From Archaeoglobi archaeon (GTDB lineage Archaea; Halobacteriota; Archaeoglobi; Archaeoglobales; Archaeoglobaceae): 52,235 nucleotides of DNA. Shown here piece by piece: positions 15,917 through 24,784 of this stretch. The notes beneath the pieces were generated by a model that worked only from the letters and a program-made list of their open reading frames with translations, was not told the origin of the DNA and searched no databases. Positions within the stretch are counted from its first letter, which is position 1. Each line of letters begins with the position of its first letter. The translations under genes and the position numbers were made by a program. The stretch lies in NCBI GenBank assembly GCA_029259415.1, contig JAPDIW010000040.1, positions 1-52,235 on the forward strand, read 5' to 3'.

Positions 15917-16192
15917 TTCAAATCCACCTAATAAAAGTTTCGAGTTAAAAAAGAGAGAGTCCTAACTATCTTAGTGGCTGCGAAAATTTTGACTCAACCA
16001 AAAAAGCAGCAGAGATTTTTATAACAATTGTTATTTTATTCTCTGTTGTATTCTGATATTGATAGGAATATCTAACTATGTCTTAATCTGAAATTCTGCG
16101 TCAGAGAGCCTGAGATTAAATGGGATTCAGAACTGAGTTCTGGGCGAAAGCTCGGTTCTGGTGGTTTTTCTGCCATGATGATATTTCAAAAA
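15917..16192. other. Non-coding stretch with a perfect palindrome, possible control or origin region
   Basis: About 275 bases with no convincing gene. It contains a perfect 14-base palindrome ATAACAATTGTTAT (16021-16034) in an AT-rich setting, and a smaller inverted repeat CAGAAC-TGA-GTTCTG (about 16119-16133). It lies between the converging ends of the operon and the integrase pseudogene. An operator or replication origin would fit; neither is proven. Confidence 0.35.
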
Positions 16193-17177
16193 TTAAAGAA
16201 TTGGAACGGTTTTCTTGAACTCATCAACCAAACCATAGTAAAGCCTGACGGCAGTCTGAACGTTGGCCCTGTAGTTTCTACCTCCAACATCCTTGTGGGT
16301 TCTGCCCTGCATGAATTCAATGATGCGATAAACATCGGCCGGCACACCTTCCACACTGAACGCATTATCATTCAGAAAGTTCATGTGGAAAGTCCGCAGG
16401 AGTTTTGGCTTAATCCTGCCTTCTGGTTCGAACATACGTTCAGGGTCCCAAGTCTTCTGGTGACATCCCTTCCTAAGGATTTGAACCATATTAGATCGCT
16501 GACAATCTCCTTAGGGAAGATGGCCACGTAAGTTCTCTTTGTTGTCTCCTTTCTGCCTGAGATTTTGACGGTCTCCATGTCATAAACGGCCAGCTTTTCT
16601 CTGATTTCATCAGGAATGTTAAAGGCCTTATACGTTTGCTCAAGGGTCTCCACATTGAATTGATTCATGAGGGCGATTGCCTCTTTTATTCTCAACCCTG
16701 AGAAGACGAGGAGTTTAAAGAGAGTTTGGCGAATTCTTTTATTTTCAGCCTCTCCCTGAATTGCTCTGTAAGCTCTAATAATTTCATTCACACTTATTGC
16801 TTTCTCAGTCTCACTTTTGGCATTGCTTCTTATCGTTGGAATTACGGCCCTATAATCTTCAATCTCACTGGCCCTCTTCCTTCCTGTTTTCACGAGGAAT
16901 CTGAGATAAGTTCTGACAGCATTTAAGGCGTGTCTGTCTCCCTTCTGAATGTATGGTTCGAGTATTTCCCTTAAATCCTGAGGATTTCTAATTTTTTCCG
17001 TCCGAGTATTTTTGAGAGCTTTGATGGATACATGGAGATGTTTGATGGGCTCTCTACTTTAAGCCATTCTATGAAGGTTTCAGCGAGTTTAAAGTATTCT
17101 GGAATCCCTATTTCCGATTTGGGGGATTCAGGGTCCTGTCCCGTAGGGGTTCGAGGGTTCGAATCCCTCCCCCCGCA
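16193..17177 (-). pseudogene. SSV-type tyrosine integrase, int(C), broken by frameshifts
   Basis: Read on the minus strand the gene begins in the antisense of the tRNA-Leu fragment (CGGRDSNPRTPTGQDPESP), continues EYFKLAETFIEWLK, and then needs a frame change near 17040-17060 to go on as IKALKNTRTEKIRNPQDL and TYLRFLVKTGRKRAS. The core has FSGLRIKEAIALM (first catalytic Arg) and KRTYVAIFPKE. A second frame change near 16490 is needed to reach the C-terminal part LLRTFHMNFL and FMQGRTHKDVGGRNY with the probable nucleophilic Tyr. A TAA lies just outside the tRNA boundary, as expected if int(N) was separated by integration. With two frameshifts the enzyme should be inactive, so the element is trapped. 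Confidence 0.75.
17125..17177 (+). other. 3' fragment of tRNA-Leu(CAG), right attachment site
   Basis: From GATTCAGGG onward the sequence has the anticodon loop TTCAGGG (anticodon CAG), a class II variable arm, a T arm GAGGG-TTCGAAT-CCCTC and the acceptor 3' strand ending in GCA. The 5' half of a tRNA-Leu is absent; upstream is integrase coding sequence. It is the duplicated core left by integration (attR) rather than a working tRNA. The complete tRNA-Leu gene is not in the window. Confidence 0.8.
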
Positions 17178-17237
17178 TTATGTTCAGCAAGATTTGGTTT
17201 CAAGCACTCGTTAGTCGAAATTTTAAAAACAAAAGAT

Positions 17238-18707
17238 TTAGAAGAGCATATTTATACCTTCAATGAAAGCTTCCACCGATGCCATGATTATGTCGGTCCT
17301 TGCACCTCTTGCCGTCACTATCTTGTTGTCTTTCTTAAGCTGCACGACCACATCAACGAGAGCGTCAGTTCCGCCTGTTATAGCATCTACGTGGTAGCTT
17401 ACCAGCTTTATGTCTGCAAACTCCTTTATGGCCCTTCTTATGGCGTTTATTGCCGCATCAACAGGTCCGAGACCAACAGCAGCCTCTATTCTTTCCTGAC
17501 CATTTATCCTGAGTTTCACGCTTGCCATCGGCATGACGTTTTTACCGCTGAAGATTGCCAGATCTTCCAGCTTGACTTTCTTTTCCCTCTTTATCTGCAG
17601 CACAGTCTCGATAATCGTTCTTACGTCAGCATCCGTGACTCTCTTACCTTTGTCTCCAATCTCCTTTATTCTCGCGAGAATTTCTTTCATCTGTTCTGGA
17701 GTCGCTTTGTAGCCGAGCTCGTTCATGATCGCCTCAACACTCGCCCTTCCTGCGTGCTTTCCGAGAACGATGACCCTCTTTCTTCCCACAACCTCCGGAG
17801 ATATGGGCTCGTACGACTTGGCATCTCTGAAGAGGGCGGATGTGTGGATTCCGCTTTCGTGTGTGAAGGCATTGTCTCCCACAATCGGTTTATTTGGAGG
17901 AACGACAATTCTTGAAAGCTTCTCTACGAGCTTAGATGTGTTATACAGCTTCTCTTTCCTAATCTTGGTTTTAATCCCGTAAAGGTACTCAAGGGCGATC
18001 ACAACCTCCTCTATTGCCGCATTGCCAGCCCTCTCCCCGAGACCGTTTATCGTTCCGTGGAACTCCTCAGCCCCTGCCTTGATGCCGAATATGGTGTTTG
18101 CAGTAGCAAGCCCAAAGTCGTCGTGACAGTGAATTGCGAGAGGTAGCTTAACCTCAGCTTTAATTTTTCTCACGGTCTCCTCCATCTTTTCTGGAGAAAG
18201 CACTCCTACAGTGTCCGCAAACGTGATTCTGTCCGCTTTAACCTCTTCAGCCTTTTTGAACAGCTCGATTACGAAGTTAAGATCAGCTCTTGATGCATCC
18301 TCAGCTCCGAATTCGACTATAAGCCCCCTCTCCTTTGCGTACTCGATTGCCTCGATGCTTTTCTCGATTACGTACTCCTTGCTCTTGCCGGGAAACTTGG
18401 CATTGATGTGTATATCTGATGACGGAGCAACCATGAAGATGGAGTCGGCATTGGCATCTGCTGCGGCATCTATGTCCTCCTTTTTTATCCTCGCAAAGCT
18501 GCAGATCTCAGCATTCAAACCTCTCTGTGAGATTTCCCTTATTGCCTGAAAGTCGCCTTCAGAGGCAATCGCCGTTCCTGCCTCGATGATGTCAACTCTA
18601 AGGCTGTCCAGAGCTTCAGCTATCATCACCTTCTGCTCCACGCTCAGCGATACTCCGGGTGTTTGCTCCCCATCCCTGAGTGTTGTGTCGAGGATTTTGA
18701 CTTGCAC
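17238..18707 (-). CDS. leuA: 2-isopropylmalate/citramalate synthase family enzyme
   Basis: Condenses acetyl-CoA with a 2-oxo acid. 489 residues with a GTG start. The TIM-barrel N-terminus has [17 protein letters not shown] (metal and CoA-binding family signature), the [14 protein letters not shown] metal-binding histidines and the GLGERAGNA motif. The C-terminal region after residue about 380 has the LeuA regulatory-domain layout ([15 protein letters not shown], a [17 protein letters not shown] strand, [15 protein letters not shown]). Archaea use close paralogues as 2-isopropylmalate, citramalate or homocitrate synthase, so the substrate is not certain; the GERAGNA motif and regulatory domain favour LeuA or CimA. 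It lies just outside the element's right end. Confidence 0.85.
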   Translation of the reverse strand: MQVKILDTTLRDGEQTPGVSLSVEQKVMIAEALDSLRVDIIEAGTAIASEGDFQAIREISQRGLNAEICSFARIKKEDIDAAADANADSIFMVAPSSDIHINAKFPGKSKEYVIEKSIEAIEYAKERGLIVEFGAEDASRADLNFVIELFKKAEEVKADRITFADTVGVLSPEKMEETVRKIKAEVKLPLAIHCHDDFGLATANTIFGIKAGAEEFHGTINGLGERAGNAAIEEVVIALEYLYGIKTKIRKEKLYNTSKLVEKLSRIVVPPNKPIVGDNAFTHESGIHTSALFRDAKSYEPISPEVVGRKRVIVLGKHAGRASVEAIMNELGYKATPEQMKEILARIKEIGDKGKRVTDADVRTIIETVLQIKREKKVKLEDLAIFSGKNVMPMASVKLRINGQERIEAAVGLGPVDAAINAIRRAIKEFADIKLVSYHVDAITGGTDALVDVVVQLKKDNKIVTARGARTDIIMASVEAFIEGINMLF

Positions 18708-18784
18708 GGTTTAAGCAAATAACGACTGGGTAAAAAAACTTTGGCCTCCAATAGATTTAAATGAACTTCAAAAAGAGAGTTGTC

Positions 18785-18940
18785 ATGGATGACGAGGAGA
18801 AGGAAAAGCTTCTTGAAAAGCTCGCTTCCCAGCAGTTGAGGGCTGACTACCGAAAAGCCCTTGGAAGTGAGCACAAGAGGAGGTATATGGATTCAGAAAT
18901 CGAAAAAATATTCAAAAAGGGGAAGAAGAATGAACGCTGA
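18785..18940 (+). CDS. Small charged protein, 51 residues
   Basis: The frame starts at ATG 18785 (59 residues if the in-frame ATG at 18761 is used). A TATA-like TTTAAATG (18756-18763) centred about 26 bases before 18785 favours the shorter, leaderless form. The protein is helical and rich in Lys and Glu (KEKLLEKLASQQLRADYRKAL), ending with a basic tail. It overlaps the next gene by 11 bases, so both are probably made together. I do not recognise the family. Confidence 0.55.
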   Translation: MDDEEKEKLLEKLASQQLRADYRKALGSEHKRRYMDSEIEKIFKKGKKNER

Positions 18941-20009
18941 CGGGTTTGTAGAGGCATTTAACAATGCGAAGGATTTAACTGAGCTTGAAATACTCGCTGA
19001 AGTCGGAAAGAGCCTTTCTGAAAGCCTTGAAGGTCACGAAAAGGGGAAAGTTCTTGGAACCTTAGGAAACATCTACTACGCCATGCATAAGCTGAAAGAG
19101 GCTGAAGAGGCTTACCTTGAGGCTCTAAACATTTACATTAAGCTTTCTGAGGAGGATGAGAGCTTTCTGCCGTATGTTGTCGGTTGCCTCTACAACCTCG
19201 GCAATCTTTACCAGATTTCTCGAAAGTACGCTGAGGCTGAGAAGGCCTACACAGATGCCCTTAAACTTCTGGGGGATGTAAAAAACGACCAGAAGCTGGC
19301 GATTTTGACTGCCCTTGGAACGATGTATGCGAAGCTGGATATGAAAGAGCATGCTGAGAAAGCTCTGATTGAAGCGTTCAACATGGCAAAGGAGAAGGGA
19401 GACGCCAGAACTATGGGGATGCTTCTGAACAATCTTGCCGTGGTTTACCAGCGAGGAGGGAGAAAGAGGGAGGCAGAGATGCTGCTGAAAAAGGCTCTCG
19501 ATGCTTTAGAGCAGGTTGGAGAGGACTTAAGCATTGCAGCAGTTCTGCAGAACATGCTTCCGTATCTCGATGAAAGTGAGCTGAAAAGAGTTATGGAGCG
19601 GTTTGAGAGCTTTGGAGAGCTTCCGATAGACTTAAAGGCAAAGATAGCCTACTTCAAGGCAAGGAGAGCAGAGGAAAAGGGAGAGGACTCTGCACAGCAC
19701 TACATGGAGGCGGCATGCCTTGGCTTCATGGCGTACAGAAACTTCGGCTTTCAGTCCGTGAACTTCATGCACTGCCTGGACAAAGTCATCGAGTCGGATT
19801 CAGAGTTAAGAGAAGACGCCATCATCCTCAAAAAGCTGATTCTGAAGTATTACTATGGAAGCCAGAAGGTCGAAATTGATTTCGACACGAGAATTGGCAG
19901 GATGATCAAGGCTGTGCTGGATGGAGAGGACATATACGAGGACGGGATCGTTGAGGACACTGTCAGGCTGATAGCTGAAGACCTGCTCAAGGCGGGGACG
20001 AAGGTTTAA
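18930..20009 (+). CDS. Tetratricopeptide-repeat protein
   Basis: 359 residues from ATG 18930 (a longer frame exists but overlaps the small gene, and GGGGAAGAAG precedes the chosen ATG). At least four TPR units can be seen between residues about 30 and 210: YYAMHKLKEAEEAYLEAL, LYQISRKYAEAEKAYTDAL, MYAKLDMKEHAEKALIEAF and VYQRGGRKREAEMLLKKAL. The C-terminal 130 residues are helical without a clear motif. No signal peptide, so a cytoplasmic scaffold is likely. It lies between leuA and glnA, but nothing ties it to amino-acid synthesis. Confidence 0.8.
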   Translation: MNADGFVEAFNNAKDLTELEILAEVGKSLSESLEGHEKGKVLGTLGNIYYAMHKLKEAEEAYLEALNIYIKLSEEDESFLPYVVGCLYNLGNLYQISRKYAEAEKAYTDALKLLGDVKNDQKLAILTALGTMYAKLDMKEHAEKALIEAFNMAKEKGDARTMGMLLNNLAVVYQRGGRKREAEMLLKKALDALEQVGEDLSIAAVLQNMLPYLDESELKRVMERFESFGELPIDLKAKIAYFKARRAEEKGEDSAQHYMEAACLGFMAYRNFGFQSVNFMHCLDKVIESDSELREDAIILKKLILKYYYGSQKVEIDFDTRIGRMIKAVLDGEDIYEDGIVEDTVRLIAEDLLKAGTKV

Positions 20010-20159
20010 TTTTTTCGGGTTTTTTGTTCATCAAGATTTATCCTACTTTTTCTTTGGTATAATCTCTTTGTAACTCGCTACTAACTTGAAGTGTGATGAA
20101 ATTTCCTCAAAATAAACCACTCCTATCTGCAAATTCTTCAGAAAAAAAGGTAGAATGCA

Positions 20160-20200
20160 AAAAAATATATATCGAATGAGTCATGCGGCTGTGAGGTGAT
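20160..20200 (+). promoter_or_regulatory. Promoter and SD of glnA
   Basis: AAAAATATATATCG (about 20161-20174) is a strong TATA element; 26 bases on gives a start near 20193, and GAGGTGAT (20193-20200) is placed correctly for the ATG at 20204. The leader would be about ten bases. I looked for the methanogen NrpR operator GGAA-N6-TTCC here and did not find it. Confidence 0.5.
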
Positions 20201-20203
20201 TTG

Positions 20204-21652
20204 ATGGAAGAGGTTGAGAGAGCAAAAGCATTACTCAAAGAAAATAACGTCATGCAGGTTCTCTGTGCATTCACAGATGTAAGAGGTTACCTCCAGACGT
20301 TCTCGATTCCCGCAAGAGAGTTTCTGGACGGAGACGCCTTTGAAACAGGGATCGGCTTCGACGGCTCCTCCGTTAGAGGTTTCAGAACAATAGAGAAGAG
20401 CGACATGGTCTGGGTGCCGGAAGCGTCAACCCTTAAAATAATCCCCTGGATCGATAATCCGATCCAGAAGTCGGCGATAATGTTCGGGAATATTTACGAG
20501 GCATGGGGAAAAGAAATAGCTGATTGCGATCCCCGCGGTTACGTTGCGAAGAGATACGAAGATATGCTTAAAGCTGACGGAATGTCGGCAATCTTCGGCC
20601 CAGAAATCGAGTTCTTCGTTTTTGAAGGTGTTGATTTCACTAATCTTAGCTGGGACATGTGGGTCTCACCGAATGGTGGAGCTGGAGACAGCTGGGGGCC
20701 GCCGAGAGTCATGCCTGTCAGCCCGGAAATTGAGAGTGGATACATGATAAGGCCAAAGGAGGGTTACTTCAGGTCTCCACCTGAAGACACAACAGTTGAG
20801 TACAGAAACGAGCTTTCATATTACCTTGAAAAGTTGGGTATTGAGGTTGAATACCATCACCACGAAGTCGCGACTGCCGGTCAGGTGGAGCTGAACTTCA
20901 AGCCAAAACAACTCGTTGAAGTTGGAGATGCCTTCTACCTCTACAAGTTCGCAGCAAAGAATGTTGCGGCAATGCATGGTCTATATGCAACATTCATGCC
21001 CAAGCCGCTTTATCTGGACAACGCCAGCGGAATGCACACTCATCAGAGCCTCTGGAAGGGAGAGCCTTTCAGCGGTGATGCAATATTTGCTGATCCAGAC
21101 GACGAGTACATGCTGAGCCAGAAAGCGAGGTATTACATAGGAGGCTTGCTTGAGCACGCCAAAGCTTTAACCGCTTTATGCGCCCCAACAGTTAACAGCT
21201 ACAAGAGGCTGGTTCCTGGCTTTGAAGCTCCCATTTATATCTGCTGGAGCCTGAGAAACAGATCAGCTTTGATTAGAGTTCCGATGTACGTCAAAAAGCC
21301 TTCAGCAATCAGGGTGGAGTACAGAGGTGTGGATCCGAGCTGCAATCCATATCTTGCAATCACAGCTCAGCTTGCAGCAGGTCTGGATGGCATAAAGAAG
21401 AAGATCGACCCCGGCGATCCACTGCTGGAAGACGTTTACGAGCTCACACCAGCCCAGAAGAGGGAGCTGGGTGTTGGCGAGCTACCAACAACGCTTAGAG
21501 ACGCGATAGACCATCTGGCGAGCGATGAGGTTATGCAGGAAGTCCTCGGCTCCCACATCTTCGATGCCTTTATGGAGCTTAAAATTGATGAATGGAACCA
21601 GTACTGCCTGTATATTACGCCTTGGGAGTTCATGAAGTATTTTGATGTTTGA
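20204..21652 (+). CDS. glnA: Glutamine synthetase type I
   Basis: ATP-dependent amidation of glutamate, the main ammonium-assimilation step. 482 residues from ATG 20204 (a TTG directly before it is in frame but sits behind the SD at too short a distance). Motifs: GFDGSSVRGFR near residue 50, the glutamate/metal region GPEIEFFVFE, VEYHHHEVATAGQVELNFK, the ATP region GMHTHQSLWK, and NRSALIRVP. The length fits the dodecameric GSI. The usual adenylylation-site context (NLYxLPP) is not seen where I would expect it, so control is more likely by feedback or by protein partners such as PII. Confidence 0.93.
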   Translation: MEEVERAKALLKENNVMQVLCAFTDVRGYLQTFSIPAREFLDGDAFETGIGFDGSSVRGFRTIEKSDMVWVPEASTLKIIPWIDNPIQKSAIMFGNIYEAWGKEIADCDPRGYVAKRYEDMLKADGMSAIFGPEIEFFVFEGVDFTNLSWDMWVSPNGGAGDSWGPPRVMPVSPEIESGYMIRPKEGYFRSPPEDTTVEYRNELSYYLEKLGIEVEYHHHEVATAGQVELNFKPKQLVEVGDAFYLYKFAAKNVAAMHGLYATFMPKPLYLDNASGMHTHQSLWKGEPFSGDAIFADPDDEYMLSQKARYYIGGLLEHAKALTALCAPTVNSYKRLVPGFEAPIYICWSLRNRSALIRVPMYVKKPSAIRVEYRGVDPSCNPYLAITAQLAAGLDGIKKKIDPGDPLLEDVYELTPAQKRELGVGELPTTLRDAIDHLASDEVMQEVLGSHIFDAFMELKIDEWNQYCLYITPWEFMKYFDV

Positions 21653-21798
21653 TTTTTAGTTCATCAATTTTATCTCTCAAACGATTACTCTGACCCCAAG
21701 TCCTCAAGCATATTCAAAACTTATGGTGCACTCCACCATCTCCTTTAACATCAACCTGCCCTCAGTAGCAATCAATTCTTACAGTATCTCCTCTCATA

Positions 21799-21940
21799 AG
21801 CAAAAGGTTTAAATATATGTAGTGACCATTAAATTACGGTGGCGGCGGGTTAGCTGATGCTGTAGCTTTCCCGCCGCTAAAGAAATGGGAGAATTTATAT
21901 AGTAGTAGGTGAGATGAAAGGTGAGAAAAGGAGGTAGAGA
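21799..21940 (+). promoter_or_regulatory. Two promoters and a 5' stem-loop upstream of the S-layer gene
   Basis: Promoter 1 is GGTTTAAATATATG (21807-21819-ish), which predicts a start close to 21838. Immediately after it comes a strong hairpin: GCGGCGGGTTAGCT (21842-21855) pairs with AGCTTTCCCGCCGC (21864-21877) with a two-base internal mismatch and an eight-base loop. Promoter 2 is AATTTATATAG (21892-21902), predicting a start near 21922. The SD AGGAGGT (21929-21935) serves the ATG at 21944. The hairpin would form the very 5' end of the long transcript, fitting an mRNA stabiliser or a control element of a highly expressed gene. Confidence 0.6.
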
Positions 21941-21943
21941 AGT

Positions 21944-24718
21944 ATGAAAAGGTTAGGAATAATAGGCGTAATAATGGCAGCACTTTTAGTGATATCAGTG
22001 ACTCCAGCGATGGCAGCAAGCGTTCAAATGAGGAATTCTACTACTGGCGTCGAAGTGTGGTTCAAAAACGTAGATGAGAAAACTACAATCGCCGAACTGC
22101 CGGATGCATTGCTTGCCAAGTACTACATGACATCCACAATAAAGATTGAGATTTACAACCTCGATCCCGATAGTTCCTACACGTGGTACATAGTGGAGAA
22201 ATACAGTGGAGATGTTGAAAAAGTAGGTTCGTTCACCGACGCAGCAGCCAAGTTCATTGAGTTCCCTGCATCAGATTTGTATCCAGGTAAGTTCTACTTC
22301 AAGCTTGTCAGTGGTGGAGGAGAAGTGTTTAACTCTACTGTTGATTCTGCAGATGGCTATCCCGGCGGAACATACATCTGGGTCTACAAGACCGGAATCC
22401 CGTCCATCGAGGTTAACGTGAAGACGGCGAAAGTTGCAGAGGGTGATAAGGCAAAGATAAATATAGTTGCAGAGGATCTGAGAAGCGGAGATTTAGTCTA
22501 CTGGTGGGTAGAGGGGCCATTTGACGCCTCACAGTGTATCAGCTCGGACCCCACTGCAAACTGTAGGGTTCCAACGTCTGATCATAAAGAGTATCTAGGT
22601 AGCGGTCCTGGTAAAGTAGATGAGGATGTATATATTCCCACAAGCGAGCTAATTCTCTATGCGGGTGGAACTTACGGAATTTACAAGGTAAAGGCAATTG
22701 TTTACAATCCAGCTCAGGGTGGAGTTGTGACAAGTGCTAGTGGCAACTTCGAACTCGTCGAACTGACATTGAATGTCGTGTACCCAGACACGATCTACAA
22801 GGGTACTGAATTCTTCATCTACGGTTCAACGAACATGGCGGAATATGGTAGCGAGTATGACGATGGCACACTTAATGTAGTTAATATGACTATATACTAT
22901 CCTAACGGGACGCTATACCGAACACCTTACGGATCTAATGTGGTGATGTTTGTAAAGTCAGATGGCTCGTTCAGAATGCCTGGAACTGCCGTAATCGATC
23001 TCAGCGCTCCGACTGGTAGTTACAAGTTCGTGTTTGAGGCTGTTACCTATAGGGCAGCCAATACTGCAATCAGTGAGGAAAAGACTGTATATATAAATGT
23101 GGCTGAACCAAAGATAGAGTTTGCAATGGACAAACTCACCTTCAGCAGAGGCGAGAAGCTCTACATCAAGGGTACGGCAACTGTGAAGCAGGGCACGGAA
23201 GTGGAGATATCAGCATCCGGTGAGAGTCTTGGATCCTTCCTTGAGTATTCGGACGGTACACCAATTGGCAATACCTTGACCGTATCAGTAGGAGCCGACC
23301 AGAAGTGGAGCACAGATGAACTGAGGATCAAGTCAGATGCGGAAAGGAGAACTTACACGATAAAAGCCGAAATCACTCTTGACAGCAATACTAAGATATC
23401 CGCAACAACAACCATCAGAGTTGCGAAGGCCGTGCTTAATGCTACTATAGACAAGACCAAGGTAACTAGGGGCGGTTCGTTTACATTGAGCGGAACGACT
23501 GATTTGGATTACGTTCTGGTTTACACCGATAGGGCAGGAATTCTGAAGGACGTGACGCAGATTCCAAAGGACAATGAACCGTTTGATAAGGGAGCTGATG
23601 ACCGTGTTGTCACAGTTACTGATGGTACATTCAGTGTGAAGCTGGAAGTTAAGGATGATGCTAAGGTGGGCACATATACGCTATATGTCATCGCACCCGC
23701 AAACGTTAGTCATCCGGATCCGACAGAAGATGAGATGGCCCAACTTGCATTTGAAGTCGTTGAGTTCGGTCTTGCCGAGTATCCAAGCTACATCAAGATA
23801 GCAAGGGGAGACTCCTATGACCTCTATGTGAAGGTCGCTGGCGACCCGGACAACCTCTGTGTCCGCGCTGAAATTAAGGGCAGCGGAGTGAGGGTGTATG
23901 AAGAGAATTTCAGACTGTCTAAGTTCAATGAATCTGATGAAACGGAGACAGGTTGGGTCTTCAATACGATATATCCGTATTACAATGACAATAGTAACAA
24001 ATTGGACTCAAGCTTCGACTACGATACCAACACTCTTCTCCCGGCTGGCCTCTATACTGTGACGCTTCATCTCTATAAGGACAAGAACTGCTACTCAGAG
24101 GTAGAATCTGTAGACATTCCGATGGAAGTAGTCGTTCCAGAAATGAACGTTGTTGTTCCAGACATGGTTAAGAAGGGCGAAGACCTCAAGGTGAGAATTG
24201 AGACCAACAGAGGGGGAAGCTACGATTATCTGTATGTGGTTCTTGACCTCGGAGCCAAGCAGAAAGTCTATTCAAGAATACCGATTGATGAAAACGGTGT
24301 AGCGGAGGTAAGTATTCCAACCGGCGACGTTGAGCCAGGAGAGTACACGCTGTACGTCCGCGACGCAATGGGTACCCTTGAAGGTTACGCCGATACCTTC
24401 GACATAAAGACAATGTATGACATTGAGCCGACTGACAGCTATGCCAAGGCATACGGTGCTCACGACGACCTGCTGTTCAAGAAGGTCATAGAAGTTGTGG
24501 AGGAACTGCCAACTACAACCACAGCAGTCACAACAACTACAGCTGTAACTACAACCACAGCAGTCACGACCACAACTGCTCCAGTTGAAGAGACCACAAC
24601 CACCACAGCAGTCACGACCACAACAGCCGAAGAGGGTGGTCAAGGAGTGCCCGGCTTCGAGGCAGTGTTCGCAATTGCTGGACTGCTGGCAGTGGCGTAC
24701 CTGCTGAGGAGGAAGTAA
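21944..24718 (+). CDS. S-layer-like surface glycoprotein with Thr-rich stalk and PGF-CTERM
   Basis: 924 residues, secreted and cell-surface anchored. A signal peptide (MKRLGIIGVIMAALLVISV, cut after the AMA-A region near residue 25) leads into a series of beta-sandwich-like units; four of them begin with a similar motif (FSRGEKLYIKG, VTRGGSFTLSG, IARGDSYDLYV, VKKGEDLKVRI). Many N-x-S/T sequons are present. Residues about 857-895 form a Thr-rich stalk made of TTTTAV repeats, followed by VPGFEAVFAIAGLLAVAYLLRRK, a PGF-CTERM signal (PGF, hydrophobic helix, basic end) expected to be processed by archaeosortase A with lipid attachment. The strong leader region and this layout make it the best candidate for the main S-layer protein. 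Two coiled-coil membrane proteins follow. Confidence 0.85.
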   Translation: MKRLGIIGVIMAALLVISVTPAMAASVQMRNSTTGVEVWFKNVDEKTTIAELPDALLAKYYMTSTIKIEIYNLDPDSSYTWYIVEKYSGDVEKVGSFTDAAAKFIEFPASDLYPGKFYFKLVSGGGEVFNSTVDSADGYPGGTYIWVYKTGIPSIEVNVKTAKVAEGDKAKINIVAEDLRSGDLVYWWVEGPFDASQCISSDPTANCRVPTSDHKEYLGSGPGKVDEDVYIPTSELILYAGGTYGIYKVKAIVYNPAQGGVVTSASGNFELVELTLNVVYPDTIYKGTEFFIYGSTNMAEYGSEYDDGTLNVVNMTIYYPNGTLYRTPYGSNVVMFVKSDGSFRMPGTAVIDLSAPTGSYKFVFEAVTYRAANTAISEEKTVYINVAEPKIEFAMDKLTFSRGEKLYIKGTATVKQGTEVEISASGESLGSFLEYSDGTPIGNTLTVSVGADQKWSTDELRIKSDAERRTYTIKAEITLDSNTKISATTTIRVAKAVLNATIDKTKVTRGGSFTLSGTTDLDYVLVYTDRAGILKDVTQIPKDNEPFDKGADDRVVTVTDGTFSVKLEVKDDAKVGTYTLYVIAPANVSHPDPTEDEMAQLAFEVVEFGLAEYPSYIKIARGDSYDLYVKVAGDPDNLCVRAEIKGSGVRVYEENFRLSKFNESDETETGWVFNTIYPYYNDNSNKLDSSFDYDTNTLLPAGLYTVTLHLYKDKNCYSEVESVDIPMEVVVPEMNVVVPDMVKKGEDLKVRIETNRGGSYDYLYVVLDLGAKQKVYSRIPIDENGVAEVSIPTGDVEPGEYTLYVRDAMGTLEGYADTFDIKTMYDIEPTDSYAKAYGAHDDLLFKKVIEVVEELPTTTTAVTTTTAVTTTTAVTTTTAPVEETTTTTAVTTTTAEEGGQGVPGFEAVFAIAGLLAVAYLLRRK
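24513..24630 (+). repeat. Thr-codon tandem repeat of the S-layer stalk
   Basis: A run of ACA/ACT/ACG/ACC codons interrupted by GCAGTC or GCTGTA encodes repeated TTTTAV units. The units are imperfect at DNA level, which suggests selection on the protein. Such tracts can change length by slippage. Confidence 0.7.
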
Positions 24719-24750
24719 TTCTAAATTTTTTTAATTTTTTGTTTTTTCTG
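24719..24750 (+). terminator. T-rich terminator after the S-layer gene
   Basis: Three runs of six to seven T bases follow the stop codon within 30 bases, the archaeal oligo-T terminator pattern. It separates the S-layer gene from its downstream neighbour, which has its own TATA box. Confidence 0.45.
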
Positions 24751-24784
24751 AAAAGCTTTATTATCTGGCCGGAAAGTGTTGGAC

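Larger units (their letters stand above)
10184..17177. mobile_element. Integrated plasmid- or virus-like element, about 7 kb, between tRNA-Ala and a tRNA-Leu fragment
   Basis: The segment is bounded on the left by the 3' end of tRNA-Ala and on the right by a 53-base 3' fragment of tRNA-Leu. It carries a mobile-element gene set unlike its surroundings: a winged-helix regulator, two AbrB-like proteins, an AAA+ ATPase, an archaeo-eukaryotic-type primase, a run of tiny genes with overlapping ends, ribbon-helix-helix proteins and a broken integrase. Most genes run on the plus strand as one tight operon from 11083 to 15916. No capsid, packaging ATPase or conjugation gene is visible, so a plasmid-like integrative element is more likely than a complete provirus. 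The ends do not form a direct repeat, which argues for a rearranged or composite element. Confidence 0.7.

Noticed and set aside
17125-17177. Functional tRNA-Leu gene
   Set aside because: The 5' half (acceptor 5' strand, D arm) is missing; upstream bases encode integrase. Only a 3' fragment is present.
20091-20160. C/D box small RNA upstream of glnA
   Set aside because: A GTGATGA box is present but no D box (CTGA) or internal C'/D' pair is found at suitable spacing.
20100-20204. NrpR operator at glnA
   Set aside because: The methanogen consensus GGAA-N6-TTCC is absent; another operator may be used in this lineage.
21842-21877. Intrinsic terminator of glnA or an attenuator with T-tract
   Set aside because: No run of T follows the stem, and it lies downstream of a good promoter and close to the next gene.
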